A stretch of DNA of 38,146 nt from Maribacter sp. (GCA_022865355.1 JALHST010000113.1:1-38146); one strand, 5' to 3'; counted from the first letter of the stretch, positions 17,319 through 25,953 are shown. Numbers and translations: made by a program. Notes: a model not told the origin generated them from the letters alone.

Positions 17319-18161
17319 TCAAGGAATCCACTTGTTTTTGCCAAAATTGGGTTTCCGCTTCTCCAAAAAGGCATTTCTACCTTCTTTCGCCTCTTCCGTC
17401 ATATACGCCAATCGGGTGGCTTCCCCGGCAAATACCTGTTGTCCGACCATTCCATCATCGGTTAGATTCATGGCGAACTTAAGCATTTTGATGGAGGTAG
17501 GTGATTTCTCCAGTATTTCCTGTGCCCATTGAAAGGCAGTATCCTCCAAATCCTGATGTGGGACAACAGCATTGACCATGCCCATGTCGTATGCTTCCTG
17601 AGCCGAATAATCTCGGCCCAAAAAGAAAATTTCACGCGCTTTTTTTTGACCGACCATTTTTGCTAAATACGCCGATCCATAGCCACCGTCGAAACTGGTG
17701 ACATCGGCATCGGTCTGTTTAAAAATGGCATGTTCCTTACTGGCCAAGGTCAGGTCACAGACCACATGCAGACTGTGCCCCCCTCCGACAGCCCACCCAG
17801 GAACGACGGCAATGACGACCTTGGGCATAAAACGGATAAGTCGCTGAACCTCCAAAATATTCAAACGGTGCATTCCATCGTCCCCAACATACCCCTGGTG
17901 TCCCCTGGCTTTTTGATCGCCCCCGCTACAGAATGCGTATACACCATCTTTGGTCGATGGCCCTTCACCAGACAATAGCACCACCCCAATTGATGAGTCT
18001 TCCTGGGCATCATAAAAAGCCTGATACAGTTCACTTGTGGTCTTGGGCCGAAACGCATTGCGCACATTTGGGCGATTAAATGCGATACGCGCTACCCCAT
18101 TAAATTTTTTATACGTGATGTCCTCAAATTCTTTTGCGGTCTTCCAAGTGGGTTTTTCCAT
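17319..18161 (-). CDS. menB: 1,4-dihydroxy-2-naphthoyl-CoA synthase (MenB)
   Basis: This 280-residue crotonase-fold enzyme closes the second ring of menaquinone by Dieckmann-type cyclisation of o-succinylbenzoyl-CoA. Family marks are RPNVRNAFRP, AFCSGGDQ (oxyanion loop), VPGWAVGGGHSLH and TSFDGGYGSAYLAKMVGQKKAREIFFLG. The loop QTDADVTSFDGG carries an Asp as in mycobacterial MenB, where E. coli has Gly. That puts it in the bicarbonate-independent class. Menaquinone is the usual quinone of Flavobacteriaceae. The start is the ATG at 18159-18161; the frame opens two codons earlier with a TTG. No other men gene is in the window. Confidence 0.97.
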   Translation of the reverse strand: MEKPTWKTAKEFEDITYKKFNGVARIAFNRPNVRNAFRPKTTSELYQAFYDAQEDSSIGVVLLSGEGPSTKDGVYAFCSGGDQKARGHQGYVGDDGMHRLNILEVQRLIRFMPKVVIAVVPGWAVGGGHSLHVVCDLTLASKEHAIFKQTDADVTSFDGGYGSAYLAKMVGQKKAREIFFLGRDYSAQEAYDMGMVNAVVPHQDLEDTAFQWAQEILEKSPTSIKMLKFAMNLTDDGMVGQQVFAGEATRLAYMTEEAKEGRNAFLEKRKPNFGKNKWIP

Positions 18162-18227
18162 TTTCAATACGTATTAAAATAAAATTAAAGATAATCTACT
18201 TTAAAGAATTAGCCGCGATTGGGGGTA

Positions 18228-19475
18228 TTAGATGTTCTTGTTCTTGGCTTCGATCCATTTAGAAAGGTATTTGGTGCTTAGCATCGTTTGGTGCGTTAAC
18301 ATTTGGCCTATAAAATTATGGGCTCTATGTTCATTAAGATTATTCCTGATTTTTTCTATTCGTACCCTCAAATTAGCTTGCAACTTTTTTTTGTCGTACA
18401 GCGTATTAATAATTGTTCTGCCTCTTTCCTGGGCTTCCAGCCAAAGGCTTTTATTCGTATATAATCGAATTGCCGCCTCTGCCAATTGTTCGGAAGTATC
18501 AGCGATGGCACCGGCCCATGCCAGTGAATCATGCATACCTTCAGAACCTATGGGAGTCGTAACATTGGGAGTTCCCGATATCATAGCCTCGCTCAATTTT
18601 CCTTTGATTCCAGCCCCGAAGCGTAAGGGTGCCAAATTAACACGCGCCATACCTAGTTCTTGCCCTATATTTTCAACCTGCCCATAAATCAGAAATCTTT
18701 CCTGAGGATTGTGCATTCTGAAAACGATATCGGGCAAATAGGCCCCATAAATTCGTAATTGGGCGTCCGGCAGCTTTTGACGGATCAAGGGCCAAATTTC
18801 ATCTTTCAACCATGCGATGGCATCGATGTTGGGGGCGTGTCTACCATTACCGATAAAGACAAAATCCTGTCGGGTTTCATAGGATGGCCAATGCGACTTA
18901 ATATCTTTTTCAATGGTTTCCAATAAAAATGGTAAATGCATTAGGATATCATCAGGCATCTTTATCACCTTGGTCAAAAGCTCCATTTCGAAGGTGGAGA
19001 TTATCAGCGAGAGGTCACTGCGGTAAATACTGGCCATTTCCCTTTTGGTCATATCGTCTTGCAACCAATCGTTCACCGAAAACGTCTTTTCTGACAGGAA
19101 GGCCTTCCGTCGTACATGACGCAGGGAATGCAGGTCTTCGGTATCCAATATTTGCAACGCATGTGGAGCAAATTGAGCTACCCGCCAACCGAACTGTTCT
19201 TCGGCCAAAAATCTATCGAATAGCACAATATCTGGACGCAAGTCCTTAATAAACTCATCAAAACTATCATGATTCAATAAAATGGGTCGGGCAATCACTT
19301 TAAGAGGTTCGAAATCTATTGAAAGTGGAGAGTCCTTACCGGTACTTGCAAATGTTACTTGACATTTTAGCTCCAAAAAAAAATGAATAAGCTGTCGCAT
19401 CCGTGTTCCAGCGGCCGTAGAAAGGGGCTCAGGCCAAGTAAGTCCGATAATGAGAACGTTGTACATTGAGTTCAT
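18228..19475 (-). CDS. GT4-type glycosyltransferase (group 1)
   Basis: I start at ATG 19473-19475 (415 residues, MNSMYNVLIIGLTW); ATG 19466 is also possible. The frame is open to 19598 but that part overlaps the helicase gene. The GT-B fold is visible. The N-terminal half begins VLIIGLTWPEPLSTAAGTRM. The C-terminal half has FVFIGNGRHAPNIDAIAWL, then FLIYGQVENIGQEL, NLAPLRFGAGIKGKLSEAMISGTPNVTTPIG (the donor-binding E with GAGIKGK) and SEGM. It probably moves a sugar onto a lipid-linked or surface glycan in the cytosol. No other glycan genes are adjacent, so acceptor and sugar are unknown. Its start is 70 bp after the helicase stop. Confidence 0.85.
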   Translation of the reverse strand: MNSMYNVLIIGLTWPEPLSTAAGTRMRQLIHFFLELKCQVTFASTGKDSPLSIDFEPLKVIARPILLNHDSFDEFIKDLRPDIVLFDRFLAEEQFGWRVAQFAPHALQILDTEDLHSLRHVRRKAFLSEKTFSVNDWLQDDMTKREMASIYRSDLSLIISTFEMELLTKVIKMPDDILMHLPFLLETIEKDIKSHWPSYETRQDFVFIGNGRHAPNIDAIAWLKDEIWPLIRQKLPDAQLRIYGAYLPDIVFRMHNPQERFLIYGQVENIGQELGMARVNLAPLRFGAGIKGKLSEAMISGTPNVTTPIGSEGMHDSLAWAGAIADTSEQLAEAAIRLYTNKSLWLEAQERGRTIINTLYDKKKLQANLRVRIEKIRNNLNEHRAHNFIGQMLTHQTMLSTKYLSKWIEAKNKNI

Positions 19476-19545
19476 GTTCAAATACTGGTTCGCGCAAATT
19501 GAAGATCTGGGTACTAAATCATCAAACCTTGAAGCTCGAACCTTG

Positions 19546-21057
19546 CTACATCCGAGCAGCGAACTTCCTAGAAATGGCAGATCGCAGTTTGCGTTCATAA
19601 TCTTCTTCCAACCACTCCTTGTAGTTTTTCGTATTGTTCATGATACAATACGAATACTGGCGCACACGATAACTGATTTCCTCGTTAAGCAATTTGGCAA
19701 GCTTACGAGCTTCAAAAACATCTTTGGCGTTCTGAACGCACATTTGTGCGTGCTGCTCAATACTTTGTTCTAACACGATCTTTGATTTCAATCCTTTTGC
19801 AAAAATCTTTTTATATTCTTCCTTTACATCGTACGCAATGTTTTCCGACTTTGAAAATTTGGCCTGTAACTCTAAAGGCATTTCATATACGAATTCCCGC
19901 TCAATATCTTCGTCGTTCTTTATATTCTCGAGATAAAAATCAGGGAAATGAAAAATTTCCTGCCAATCAATAGGGGCGTCCCAAAGACCAAACCGAGCGA
20001 CGTTGTTTCCCATATCGACCACCGTAAATTCACCCTTATTCGGTAAAATACGGGATCCCCGACCGATCATTTGAAAATATAAGGTCAACGAACGGGTAGC
20101 CCTGTTTAAAATAATCGATTCTACGGTAGGTTCATCAAATCCCGTAGTAAGTATACTCACCGAAGTCAGTACGGCATCGGGTGTATTCGAAAACCATTCA
20201 AGTATATCCCGTCTTTCCGACGCCGTATTCTTATTATCTAGATGGCGGATATTGATTCCTGCTTTTTTGAAGGTCTCATATACGTAGCGCGATGTATTGA
20301 TTCCGTTGTTGAAAATTAGGGTCTTGGTACCTTTGGCAATCTCACAATACGCATTCAGCAACTTCCCGAGCATATTATGGTTGCCATAAAGCTCATCGGA
20401 GGATTTTACGGTATAATCCCCGCTAATTCCCAGTTTTAAGCTTTGAAGGCTAACATCATAGTTATAGACATTGGCCTTGGCAAGAAAATTTTTATTGATT
20501 AAAGAGGCAATTGATTCACCGACGATCAATTTTTTATAATTGTCCTTCATGGGGAGCTTGATATTCGAGCTCAAAGGGGTTGCCGTTACCCCTAAAATGG
20601 TAGACTTTTCAAAGAATTTGAACAACTTTCGGAACGAATTGTAATGTGCTTCATCGATAATTACAAGCCCAATATTTTTGATTTCGACTTTTTCCTCCTG
20701 CAATCTATTATTCAAGGTTTCGACCATCGCGACAAAGCACATATAATTGTCCTGATCACGCAGTTCCTTAACCTCGCTATTAATAATTTTATTTTTAACC
20801 CCAAATCCCGTCAACATTTGGGAAGTCTGGTTGCTTAGTTCAATCCGATGGGTAAGTACGACCACCTTTTTTTGGGAATGTTCAATATATCTTCGGGCAA
20901 TTTCTGAAAAAACAACGGTCTTGCCGCCGCCAGTCGGAAGTTGATAGAGCAAGTTTCCACTATGTGCATCATTATCCAAATGCTCAAAAATGGCATTCAA
21001 ATCCTCTTCTTGATAGTCGTAAAGGGTTTTCTCGGTGATTTCGTTTCTTTGCTGCAA
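19546..21057 (-). CDS. SF2 DEAH-type helicase (ResIII-like)
   Basis: This 503-residue superfamily-2 ATPase has motif I PTGGGKT (about 40), motif II DEAH, motif III TAT, and motif VI QMIGRGSR in the second RecA domain. The Q-tip region YDYQEEDLNAIF is near the N-terminus. After the helicase core comes an alpha-helical tail of about 130 residues (from FHFPDFYLENI) with no nuclease motif I can see. The fold suits DNA or RNA unwinding or repair, but no partner is nearby. There is no ATG upstream of motif I: the frame can start only at TTG 21055-21057 or a rarer codon such as ATC 21070-21072. The TTG start fits homologues. Confidence 0.9.
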   Translation of the reverse strand: MQQRNEITEKTLYDYQEEDLNAIFEHLDNDAHSGNLLYQLPTGGGKTVVFSEIARRYIEHSQKKVVVLTHRIELSNQTSQMLTGFGVKNKIINSEVKELRDQDNYMCFVAMVETLNNRLQEEKVEIKNIGLVIIDEAHYNSFRKLFKFFEKSTILGVTATPLSSNIKLPMKDNYKKLIVGESIASLINKNFLAKANVYNYDVSLQSLKLGISGDYTVKSSDELYGNHNMLGKLLNAYCEIAKGTKTLIFNNGINTSRYVYETFKKAGINIRHLDNKNTASERRDILEWFSNTPDAVLTSVSILTTGFDEPTVESIILNRATRSLTLYFQMIGRGSRILPNKGEFTVVDMGNNVARFGLWDAPIDWQEIFHFPDFYLENIKNDEDIEREFVYEMPLELQAKFSKSENIAYDVKEEYKKIFAKGLKSKIVLEQSIEQHAQMCVQNAKDVFEARKLAKLLNEEISYRVRQYSYCIMNNTKNYKEWLEEDYERKLRSAISRKFAARM

Positions 21058-21204
21058 AGGGGCGAATTTGATTTAATTCAAAGCTTTTTATCAGAGTGGT
21101 TGTGATCACTCCAATTTTGCAAAATTAATAGATTTTTATGCTTCCCCGAAAAATAAGGGTAGAAATATAAATTTCATTTTCTAATCGAATGGAATCTTAA
21201 GGTC

Positions 21205-22131
21205 TTAATACCCTTTGGATGGGGAAACTAGGTGCAAAAGAGGCCTGCCTTTTTGCAAGCGATGATAGTTTTCAATTATTTGGGGAACCACCGAAGCTGT
21301 GTCGGAAACACTTGCGTAATGTGGGGTCATATGTATTTTATCATGCTGCCAAAATGGATGGGTATTAGGTAACGGTTCCTCGTGATACACATCGAGACAT
21401 GCACCAGATAGATGTCCAGAATCAATCATTTCCACAAGGTCAGTATCTATCAAATGACCTCCTCGGGCCACATTGATAATATAGGCGCCTTGGGGTAATT
21501 GTCCAAAAAGCTGCTTGTTCAAGATACCTGTCGTCTTTCCCGTCAATGGCAATAGGCAAACCAATATTTGAGTACCTGCCAAGAATGAAGGTAGTTGCCC
21601 GTCCCCAACATACATGGGCAAACCGGCGATGTCTTTTTTTGATCTTGCCCAACCTTGGGCCTGAAAACCGTAGTTTCGCAAATCCTTGGCTAAAACTGCG
21701 CCCAGGGCACCCACCCCTAAGATGCCAATGGTATAGTCGCTTACGCGATGATAGTCAATTGGCTTCCAAATGCCTCGTATTTGGTCCAAACGATATTGCC
21801 CCAAGTTCTTTAAATAGCTAAAAATTACGGCAATGACGTGTTCTGACATGTCGTTGGCCAACATGGTGTCAACTATCCTGGTAATGGGTATCTTTTTGGG
21901 ATAATCATCTTTAAATATAAAATCGACCCCTGCACCACTAGAGGCAATACATTTCAGATTAGGATACCTATTGAGCGTACCCTGGGGATGTTTCCAAACC
22001 AAGGCCATATCGATTTGAGAGACCGGATGATCTTCTAGGTAACTAAACACTGGTATATTTGGGTCTGCGGCCTTTAGGGCCGTTTTCCATGCATCGATCT
22101 TGTGGTCTTGTCGAATGATTACTATCGCCAT
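21205..22131 (-). CDS. D-2-hydroxyacid dehydrogenase (GhrA-like glyoxylate/hydroxypyruvate reductase)
   Basis: I start at ATG 22129-22131 (308 residues, MAIVIIRQDHK), the usual GhrA length. The frame is open to 22185 but overlaps DUF6155. The NAD(P) loop GILGVGALGAVLA is in the middle. The catalytic set is the Arg in INVARGG, the Glu in LDVYHEEPLP and the His in MTPHYASVS. It would reduce glyoxylate or hydroxypyruvate with NAD(P)H in the cytosol. The start is 1 bp after the DUF6155 stop, so the two genes form a transcription unit. Confidence 0.9.
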   Translation of the reverse strand: MAIVIIRQDHKIDAWKTALKAADPNIPVFSYLEDHPVSQIDMALVWKHPQGTLNRYPNLKCIASSGAGVDFIFKDDYPKKIPITRIVDTMLANDMSEHVIAVIFSYLKNLGQYRLDQIRGIWKPIDYHRVSDYTIGILGVGALGAVLAKDLRNYGFQAQGWARSKKDIAGLPMYVGDGQLPSFLAGTQILVCLLPLTGKTTGILNKQLFGQLPQGAYIINVARGGHLIDTDLVEMIDSGHLSGACLDVYHEEPLPNTHPFWQHDKIHMTPHYASVSDTASVVPQIIENYHRLQKGRPLLHLVSPSKGY

Positions 22132-22132
22132 A

Positions 22133-22642
22133 TTATTCCAATATATCCATTGCCTTTGAAAAATCTTCGGCCAAGGGCCAATCATTTTTTTGCGTTGACT
22201 GGTAAATTTTTAAAACTCGATCCTTAAATTCGTCTAGCATGCCATGTACTGATATAAATTGTACTGCTTCATTGAACGAGTTCAACATACTCTTAAAAAA
22301 GGAATCCTGGAGGTTTTTGCTGTTCGAAAAAGCCTGGGAAGTTTCTATATTGAAAAGCATGAGGTCGCCAATCAAATGGGGATCAACGCCCAATGTTATA
22401 AAATGCTTGATATATTTTTGGGCAATAGATCGTCTTGCCTTTGGTTTTTTTCGCTTTACGGGAAAATATTCATTCGATATTTTGGCCTTGGCCGCTTGTA
22501 GTAATTTATCCTCTTTCGGATTGAACACGAAATCATAATACGCCTTGACCACGGGAAAGCGATCATAGAGGTCTAACAACTGCATTTCCAATTCAGTTTT
22601 TCTAAGTTCGGTAAGATATTTTTTTAGCGCCCTTTTGCTCAT
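22133..22642 (-). CDS. DUF6155 family protein
   Basis: This 169-residue cytosolic, helix-rich protein starts MSKRALKKYLTEL. It shows the DUF6155 pattern LYDRFPVVKAYYDFVFNPKEDKLL, with a basic patch (FPVKRKKPKARR) near residue 70. The family is widespread in Flavobacteriia and has no known function. The real start is ATG 22640-22642; an upstream TTG seven codons earlier is less likely. A perfect Bacteroidota -7 box lies 18 bp before the ATG. It is divergent from rpoD and followed after 1 bp by the GhrA-like gene. Confidence 0.85.
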   Translation of the reverse strand: MSKRALKKYLTELRKTELEMQLLDLYDRFPVVKAYYDFVFNPKEDKLLQAAKAKISNEYFPVKRKKPKARRSIAQKYIKHFITLGVDPHLIGDLMLFNIETSQAFSNSKNLQDSFFKSMLNSFNEAVQFISVHGMLDEFKDRVLKIYQSTQKNDWPLAEDFSKAMDILE

Positions 22643-22660
22643 TGAACCTGCTTTCGATTC

Positions 22661-22668
22661 CAAAAATA
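22661..22668 (-). promoter_or_regulatory. Bacteroidota -7 box (TATTTTTG) for DUF6155
   Basis: On the minus strand this reads TATTTTTG, a full match to TAnnTTTG. It is 18 bp before the DUF6155 ATG, implying a short leader. I see no good TTG at the -33 position, so confidence is limited. Confidence 0.35.
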
Positions 22669-22814
22669 AGGCATGACATTAGATTAAGGGGTATATGGAC
22701 CTAAAAATCTTAAACTTCTCATAAATAATGTATAACAATACCACAAACCTTTTGGAAAAGACATAATAATGATGTATTATGAACTCTTGTAGAACATAAA
22801 ACCAACGTACACAT

Positions 22815-23678
22815 ATGAGGCAACTAAAGATAATCAAGCAGGTAACCAATCGGGAATCAAAATCATTGGACAAATACTTGCAGGATATCAGTAAAATAGA
22901 TTTGATCAACGCCCAAGAGGAGGTAGAATTGGCTCAAAGAATACGCGCTGGAGATCAAGCTGCCCTTGAAAAATTGACCGTTTCAAATCTTCGGTTTGTT
23001 GTTTCGGTGGCTAAACAATACCAAAATCAGGGATTGACATTACCCGATCTTATCAATGAAGGCAATCTAGGTCTTGTTAAGGCCGCTAAACGGTTCGATG
23101 AAACCCGTGGGTTCAAATTTATATCCTATGCCGTTTGGTGGATTAGGCAGTCGATCTTACAGGCGTTGGCCGAACAGTCCCGGGTGGTGCGTCTGCCACT
23201 GAACAAAATAGGCTCGATCAATAAGATCAAGAAAACTTTTTCATATTTGGAACAGGCACATGAACGACCTCCTTCGGCCGAAGAAATTGCCAAAGAACTG
23301 GAAATGACCGTGAATGAAGTGAAACAGTCAATGAAGAACGCGGGCAGACATGTTTCGATGGATGCGCCTTTGCGTGAAGGAGAAGATTCTAATTTATACG
23401 ATGTTCTACGATCGGGCGAATCTCCAAGACCAGATACTATTTTAATGCAACAGTCTTTGAACACCGAGATCAATCGGGCCTTGGAGACCTTGTCCCCGAG
23501 GGAAGCCGATGTGGTAAAATTGTATTATGGCATTGGGGACCAACAGTCAATGACCTTGGCGGAAATTGGGCATACATTTGATTTAACGCGTGAAAGGGTA
23601 CGACAGATACGGGAGAAGGCCATACGTAAACTTCGACATAATTCTAGAAGTAAATTATTAAAGACCTATTTAGGATAG
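22815..23678 (+). CDS. rpoD: Primary sigma factor RpoD/SigA (Bacteroidota type)
   Basis: This 287-residue sigma-70 factor is the usual primary sigma of Bacteroidota, which lacks region 1.1. Region 1.2 is near the N-terminus ([15 protein letters not shown]). Region 2 has [35 protein letters not shown] and [17 protein letters not shown]. Region 3 has [14 protein letters not shown] and later SMDAPL. Region 4 has [14 protein letters not shown] and the helix-turn-helix [28 protein letters not shown]. It binds core RNA polymerase and recognises the TTG/TAnnTTTG promoters of this phylum. Transcription ends at the strong hairpin 10 bp downstream. Confidence 0.97.
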   Translation: MRQLKIIKQVTNRESKSLDKYLQDISKIDLINAQEEVELAQRIRAGDQAALEKLTVSNLRFVVSVAKQYQNQGLTLPDLINEGNLGLVKAAKRFDETRGFKFISYAVWWIRQSILQALAEQSRVVRLPLNKIGSINKIKKTFSYLEQAHERPPSAEEIAKELEMTVNEVKQSMKNAGRHVSMDAPLREGEDSNLYDVLRSGESPRPDTILMQQSLNTEINRALETLSPREADVVKLYYGIGDQQSMTLAEIGHTFDLTRERVRQIREKAIRKLRHNSRSKLLKTYLG

Positions 23679-23688
23679 CCCAATTATT

Positions 23689-23736
23689 ACCCATAAAAAA
23701 AGGCCCTTGGTTAACACAAGGGCCTTTTTTATGGGT
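23689..23736 (+). terminator. Strong Rho-independent terminator after rpoD
   Basis: A long perfect hairpin starts 10 bp after the rpoD stop. ACCCATAAAAAAAGGCCCTTG pairs with CAAGGGCCTTTTTTATGGGT around a small GTTAACA-type loop. The T-run follows the GC-rich inner stem on the plus strand. The complementary A/T runs also make it work for the small genes arriving on the minus strand. Confidence 0.9.
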
Positions 23737-23749
23737 ATTCACTAAGTTT

Positions 23750-23851
23750 TTAAGAATAACTCAATTTGTTGATATTATAATCAACTAAAATTTCATTTAA
23801 ATTTTCAATAAAATTTAAATAGGCTGCGTTGTCTGGATTTTGTTTTGCCAT
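23750..23851 (-). CDS. Tandem small protein A (33 aa), hypothetical
   Basis: I found this by hand: ATG 23849-23851 to TAA 23750-23752. The product starts MAKQNPDNAA and continues YLNFIENLNEILVDYN, ending NKLSYS. Aligned without gaps to small protein B (23886-23984) it is identical at 10 of 23 positions, including YL-F---LNEIL and a Leu-x-Tyr near the end. The leaders also match: both have AAACCCC followed by GA a few bases before ATG. It probably forms a short acidic amphipathic helix. It shares the rpoD terminator as its downstream hairpin. I do not recognise the family. Confidence 0.6.
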   Translation of the reverse strand: MAKQNPDNAAYLNFIENLNEILVDYNINKLSYS

Positions 23852-23885
23852 AATTCGGGGGGTTTTAGTTTTACTTGATAGCAGA

Positions 23886-23984
23886 TTACATGTAGTCTAA
23901 TTCTACCAAGTCGTTGATGCTCAAAATTTCGTTAAGTTCTTGAAGGAATGTTAGGTATTCCTCGCCGTAGGTGTCGTAAAGCAT
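23886..23984 (-). CDS. Tandem small protein B (32 aa), hypothetical
   Basis: ATG 23982-23984 to TAA 23886-23888. The product starts MLYDTYGEE and continues YLTFLQELNEILSIN, ending LVELDYM. It is strongly acidic, with a YLxFLxxLNEIL core shared with small protein A 34 bp downstream. A well-spaced Bacteroidota promoter (24073-24103) lies about 90 bp upstream on the same strand and would drive both genes. The conserved frame, core motif and leader argue for a real duplicated small gene rather than chance frames. The function is unknown; no modification, export or toxin-antitoxin partner is adjacent. Confidence 0.6.
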   Translation of the reverse strand: MLYDTYGEEYLTFLQELNEILSINDLVELDYM

Positions 23985-24072
23985 AGTTGTCGGGGTTTAC
24001 GTTAGTTTATTGCTTTTTGATCCCATCATTATGAATAGGAACGGGTTGATTTGGGTTGCTAAAATTATAGCG

Positions 24073-24103
24073 TAAACATATTTATAACGTTCAAGTAAAA
24101 CAA
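24073..24103 (-). promoter_or_regulatory. Bacteroidota-type promoter for the tandem small genes
   Basis: On the minus strand TTG (24103-24101) is followed by exactly 20 bases and then TATGTTTA (24080-24073). This matches TTG-N19-21-TAnnTTTG at all positions except the last G. The predicted transcript would start near 24066, giving a leader of about 80 bases before small gene B. Confidence 0.5.
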
Positions 24104-24489
24104 TTAATTGTGGTGAATTTACCCGAAAATGTTGTGAATCCGAAAAAACCAGCTGACACCCTATTATTATTAGCCTTAAGCCTTGTGCCGTTCATCGAAA
24201 TTATATGATTTTTATGAGAAGCAAAGCGATTCAAAACTTGATTTTGTCAGTAAATCCGTCCGAAAAAGCCCAAAAGAAATTACCGGTCGCAAAGACAGGT
24301 TCTTGCCGATTTAATGTCGAAGTAGTTGTATAAATTTTGTAATAGCCATTCGAATTATGCCATACACGGAATTCTAAAAAAAACAGCGAAAACCCTGTTT
24401 TGCAAGGCTCAATGCGCCTAATTCTTAAAATACGGGTTAAATATAATTAAACGATCCCTATGTACATATTTTCTTAATATGTGAGAAGC

Positions 24490-24601
24490 TAGAATGGTTG
24501 CTAAGGCCGTACTTTTTTAAGTCGGTCGATTTTACTAGCCATTCTAATTTTCTTACAATAAGATTCCCATAAAGTCGTTCATATTTAAACTAAAATCGAC
24601 C
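24490..24601 (+). repeat. Two interlaced inverted repeats upstream of ILEI-GDPD
   Basis: TAGAATGG (24490-24497) pairs perfectly with CCATTCTA (24539-24546). GGTCGATTTTA (24524-24534) pairs perfectly with TAAAATCGACC (24591-24601). The arms are interlaced, so the two stems would form a pseudoknot or compete with each other. They end 48 bp before the ATG at 24649. Confidence 0.4.
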
Positions 24602-24648
24602 TCTGATACTACGTTGTCGGGTCTTTTTGTAATAATAGAATTCGACTA

Positions 24649-25953
24649 ATGAATAAAAGAAAGATGATATCGTTAAGGAGGCTCTCAGTGTGGATCATGC
24701 ATATGGTCATGTACCTTGGTGCCGTTGCAACCGGTATGGCCTCAATAACATCACATTCGAATGACTGCCATACCCCTAAAGGAGCGAGTGTAATTCTCAC
24801 AAGCAATAGTTTCAATGCCCACAAGGGCAGCAGCTTTACCATAGTTGGGCAAATGCAGGAAATTGAGCGGGGACTCACTTTGATACATTTTAACACTCCC
24901 GAAAAATTCGAATATGCCACCTTCGACACCTATGCCAGCGAAGAAGCGGTCGACGAGCTGATCGCGATAATACAGGAGATGCAAAAAAATAATGCGGTAT
25001 TTGCTATTCTGGCGCATGACTCCGCAGCCAATGGTTCGATGAAGCAGTCTGACAAGTTATCCAAACTGGGACTACTCCAATTGAGTACATTGAAAGGTCG
25101 CCAGGCTTACATTATGCACAACTTTTATGGCAAGATAGATGAAACCGTTGATAATTTATCCACAAATTTGGAGGTAAACCTTTCTGAAAAACTGTCGGAC
25201 AACCATATTTACTTTCCGAAGATTAAATATAGTTATGTGCCGAATATTGATCGTTATATCGCCCATGGTGGTGGCGAAGTCAATGGCATCAAATCCACGA
25301 ATTCCAAAGAAGCGCTAGATGAAAGTTATCGAAAGGGATTTCGACTTTTTGAAATGGATATTACCGAGACATCCGACGGAAAATGGGTGGCGTCACATGA
25401 CTGGAATATGTGGGCAAGATTTACCGATTATGAAGGATCATTGCCCCCAAGTTATTCAGAATTCATGAAACACAAGATTTATGGTGATTATACTACCCTA
25501 GATCTTAAGGCTATCAATGAATGGTTCAGGGCACATCCCGATGCAACCTTAGTGACTGACAAAGTAAATGATCCAATTGCATTTGCCAACGCATTTGTAG
25601 ATAAGAGTAGATTGATAATGGAGCTTTTTAGTTTAATGTCAGTCGAAGAAGCTTCAAAAAACGGTATTAACGCCATGATTTCACAAGATCCCTTGCTCAA
25701 TATCGTTGGTGATAAGATAAATTATTTAGAAGTAAACAAGGTTAAGTTTGTAAGCTTATCCAGAAAAATCATAGCCAATCAAGCAAAATTGATGCTTCAA
25801 TTGCGAGATCACGGTATAAAAGTATATGTCTACAATGTAAATTTTGATCCTGGAAAGGATGAGAAATATGTTGAGGAAATTGAATTTGGATTAATTTATG
25901 GTATGTATGCCGATAAATGGGTTTTTGATAATAAAGCCTTACTATCAAATTAA
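24649..25953 (+). CDS. ILEI/FAM3-like domain fused to GDPD-like phosphodiesterase
   Basis: This is a 434-residue exported or membrane-anchored protein. The N-terminal hydrophobic segment (WIMHMVMYLGAVATGM, about 15-30) follows a basic start; ATG 24664 is an alternative. Residues about 45-165 match the interleukin-like EMT inducer (ILEI/FAM3) fold: RGLTLIHFN, the key FDTYA (92-96), then VFAILAHDSA and ending GRQAYIMHN. Residues about 200-434 form a GDPD/PI-PLC-like barrel: YIAHGGGE (His206), FEMDITETSDGKWVASHDW (Glu235, Asp237, His250). Catalytic residues look intact. The first domain may bind a glycan or polymer end while the second cuts a phosphodiester. It converges with the polymer operon at 26215-35842 and is a likely partner; that is inference. 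Confidence 0.8.
   Translation: MNKRKMISLRRLSVWIMHMVMYLGAVATGMASITSHSNDCHTPKGASVILTSNSFNAHKGSSFTIVGQMQEIERGLTLIHFNTPEKFEYATFDTYASEEAVDELIAIIQEMQKNNAVFAILAHDSAANGSMKQSDKLSKLGLLQLSTLKGRQAYIMHNFYGKIDETVDNLSTNLEVNLSEKLSDNHIYFPKIKYSYVPNIDRYIAHGGGEVNGIKSTNSKEALDESYRKGFRLFEMDITETSDGKWVASHDWNMWARFTDYEGSLPPSYSEFMKHKIYGDYTTLDLKAINEWFRAHPDATLVTDKVNDPIAFANAFVDKSRLIMELFSLMSVEEASKNGINAMISQDPLLNIVGDKINYLEVNKVKFVSLSRKIIANQAKLMLQLRDHGIKVYVYNVNFDPGKDEKYVEEIEFGLIYGMYADKWVFDNKALLSN

Larger units (their letters stand above)
23985..24648. other. Long non-coding stretch upstream of ILEI-GDPD and of the small genes
   Basis: This stretch holds the promoter for the tandem small genes (24073-24103), a short AAAACAG/CTGTTTT hairpin at 24380-24401, and two interlaced inverted repeats at 24490-24546 and 24524-24601 before the ILEI-GDPD gene. 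I see no convincing coding frame. Confidence 0.5.

Noticed and set aside
24205-24333. Plus-strand 42-residue frame (MIFMRSKAIQ..., ending NVEVVV)
   Set aside because: Has an ATG and reasonable composition, but no promoter, relative or motif that I can see; kept as unsupported.
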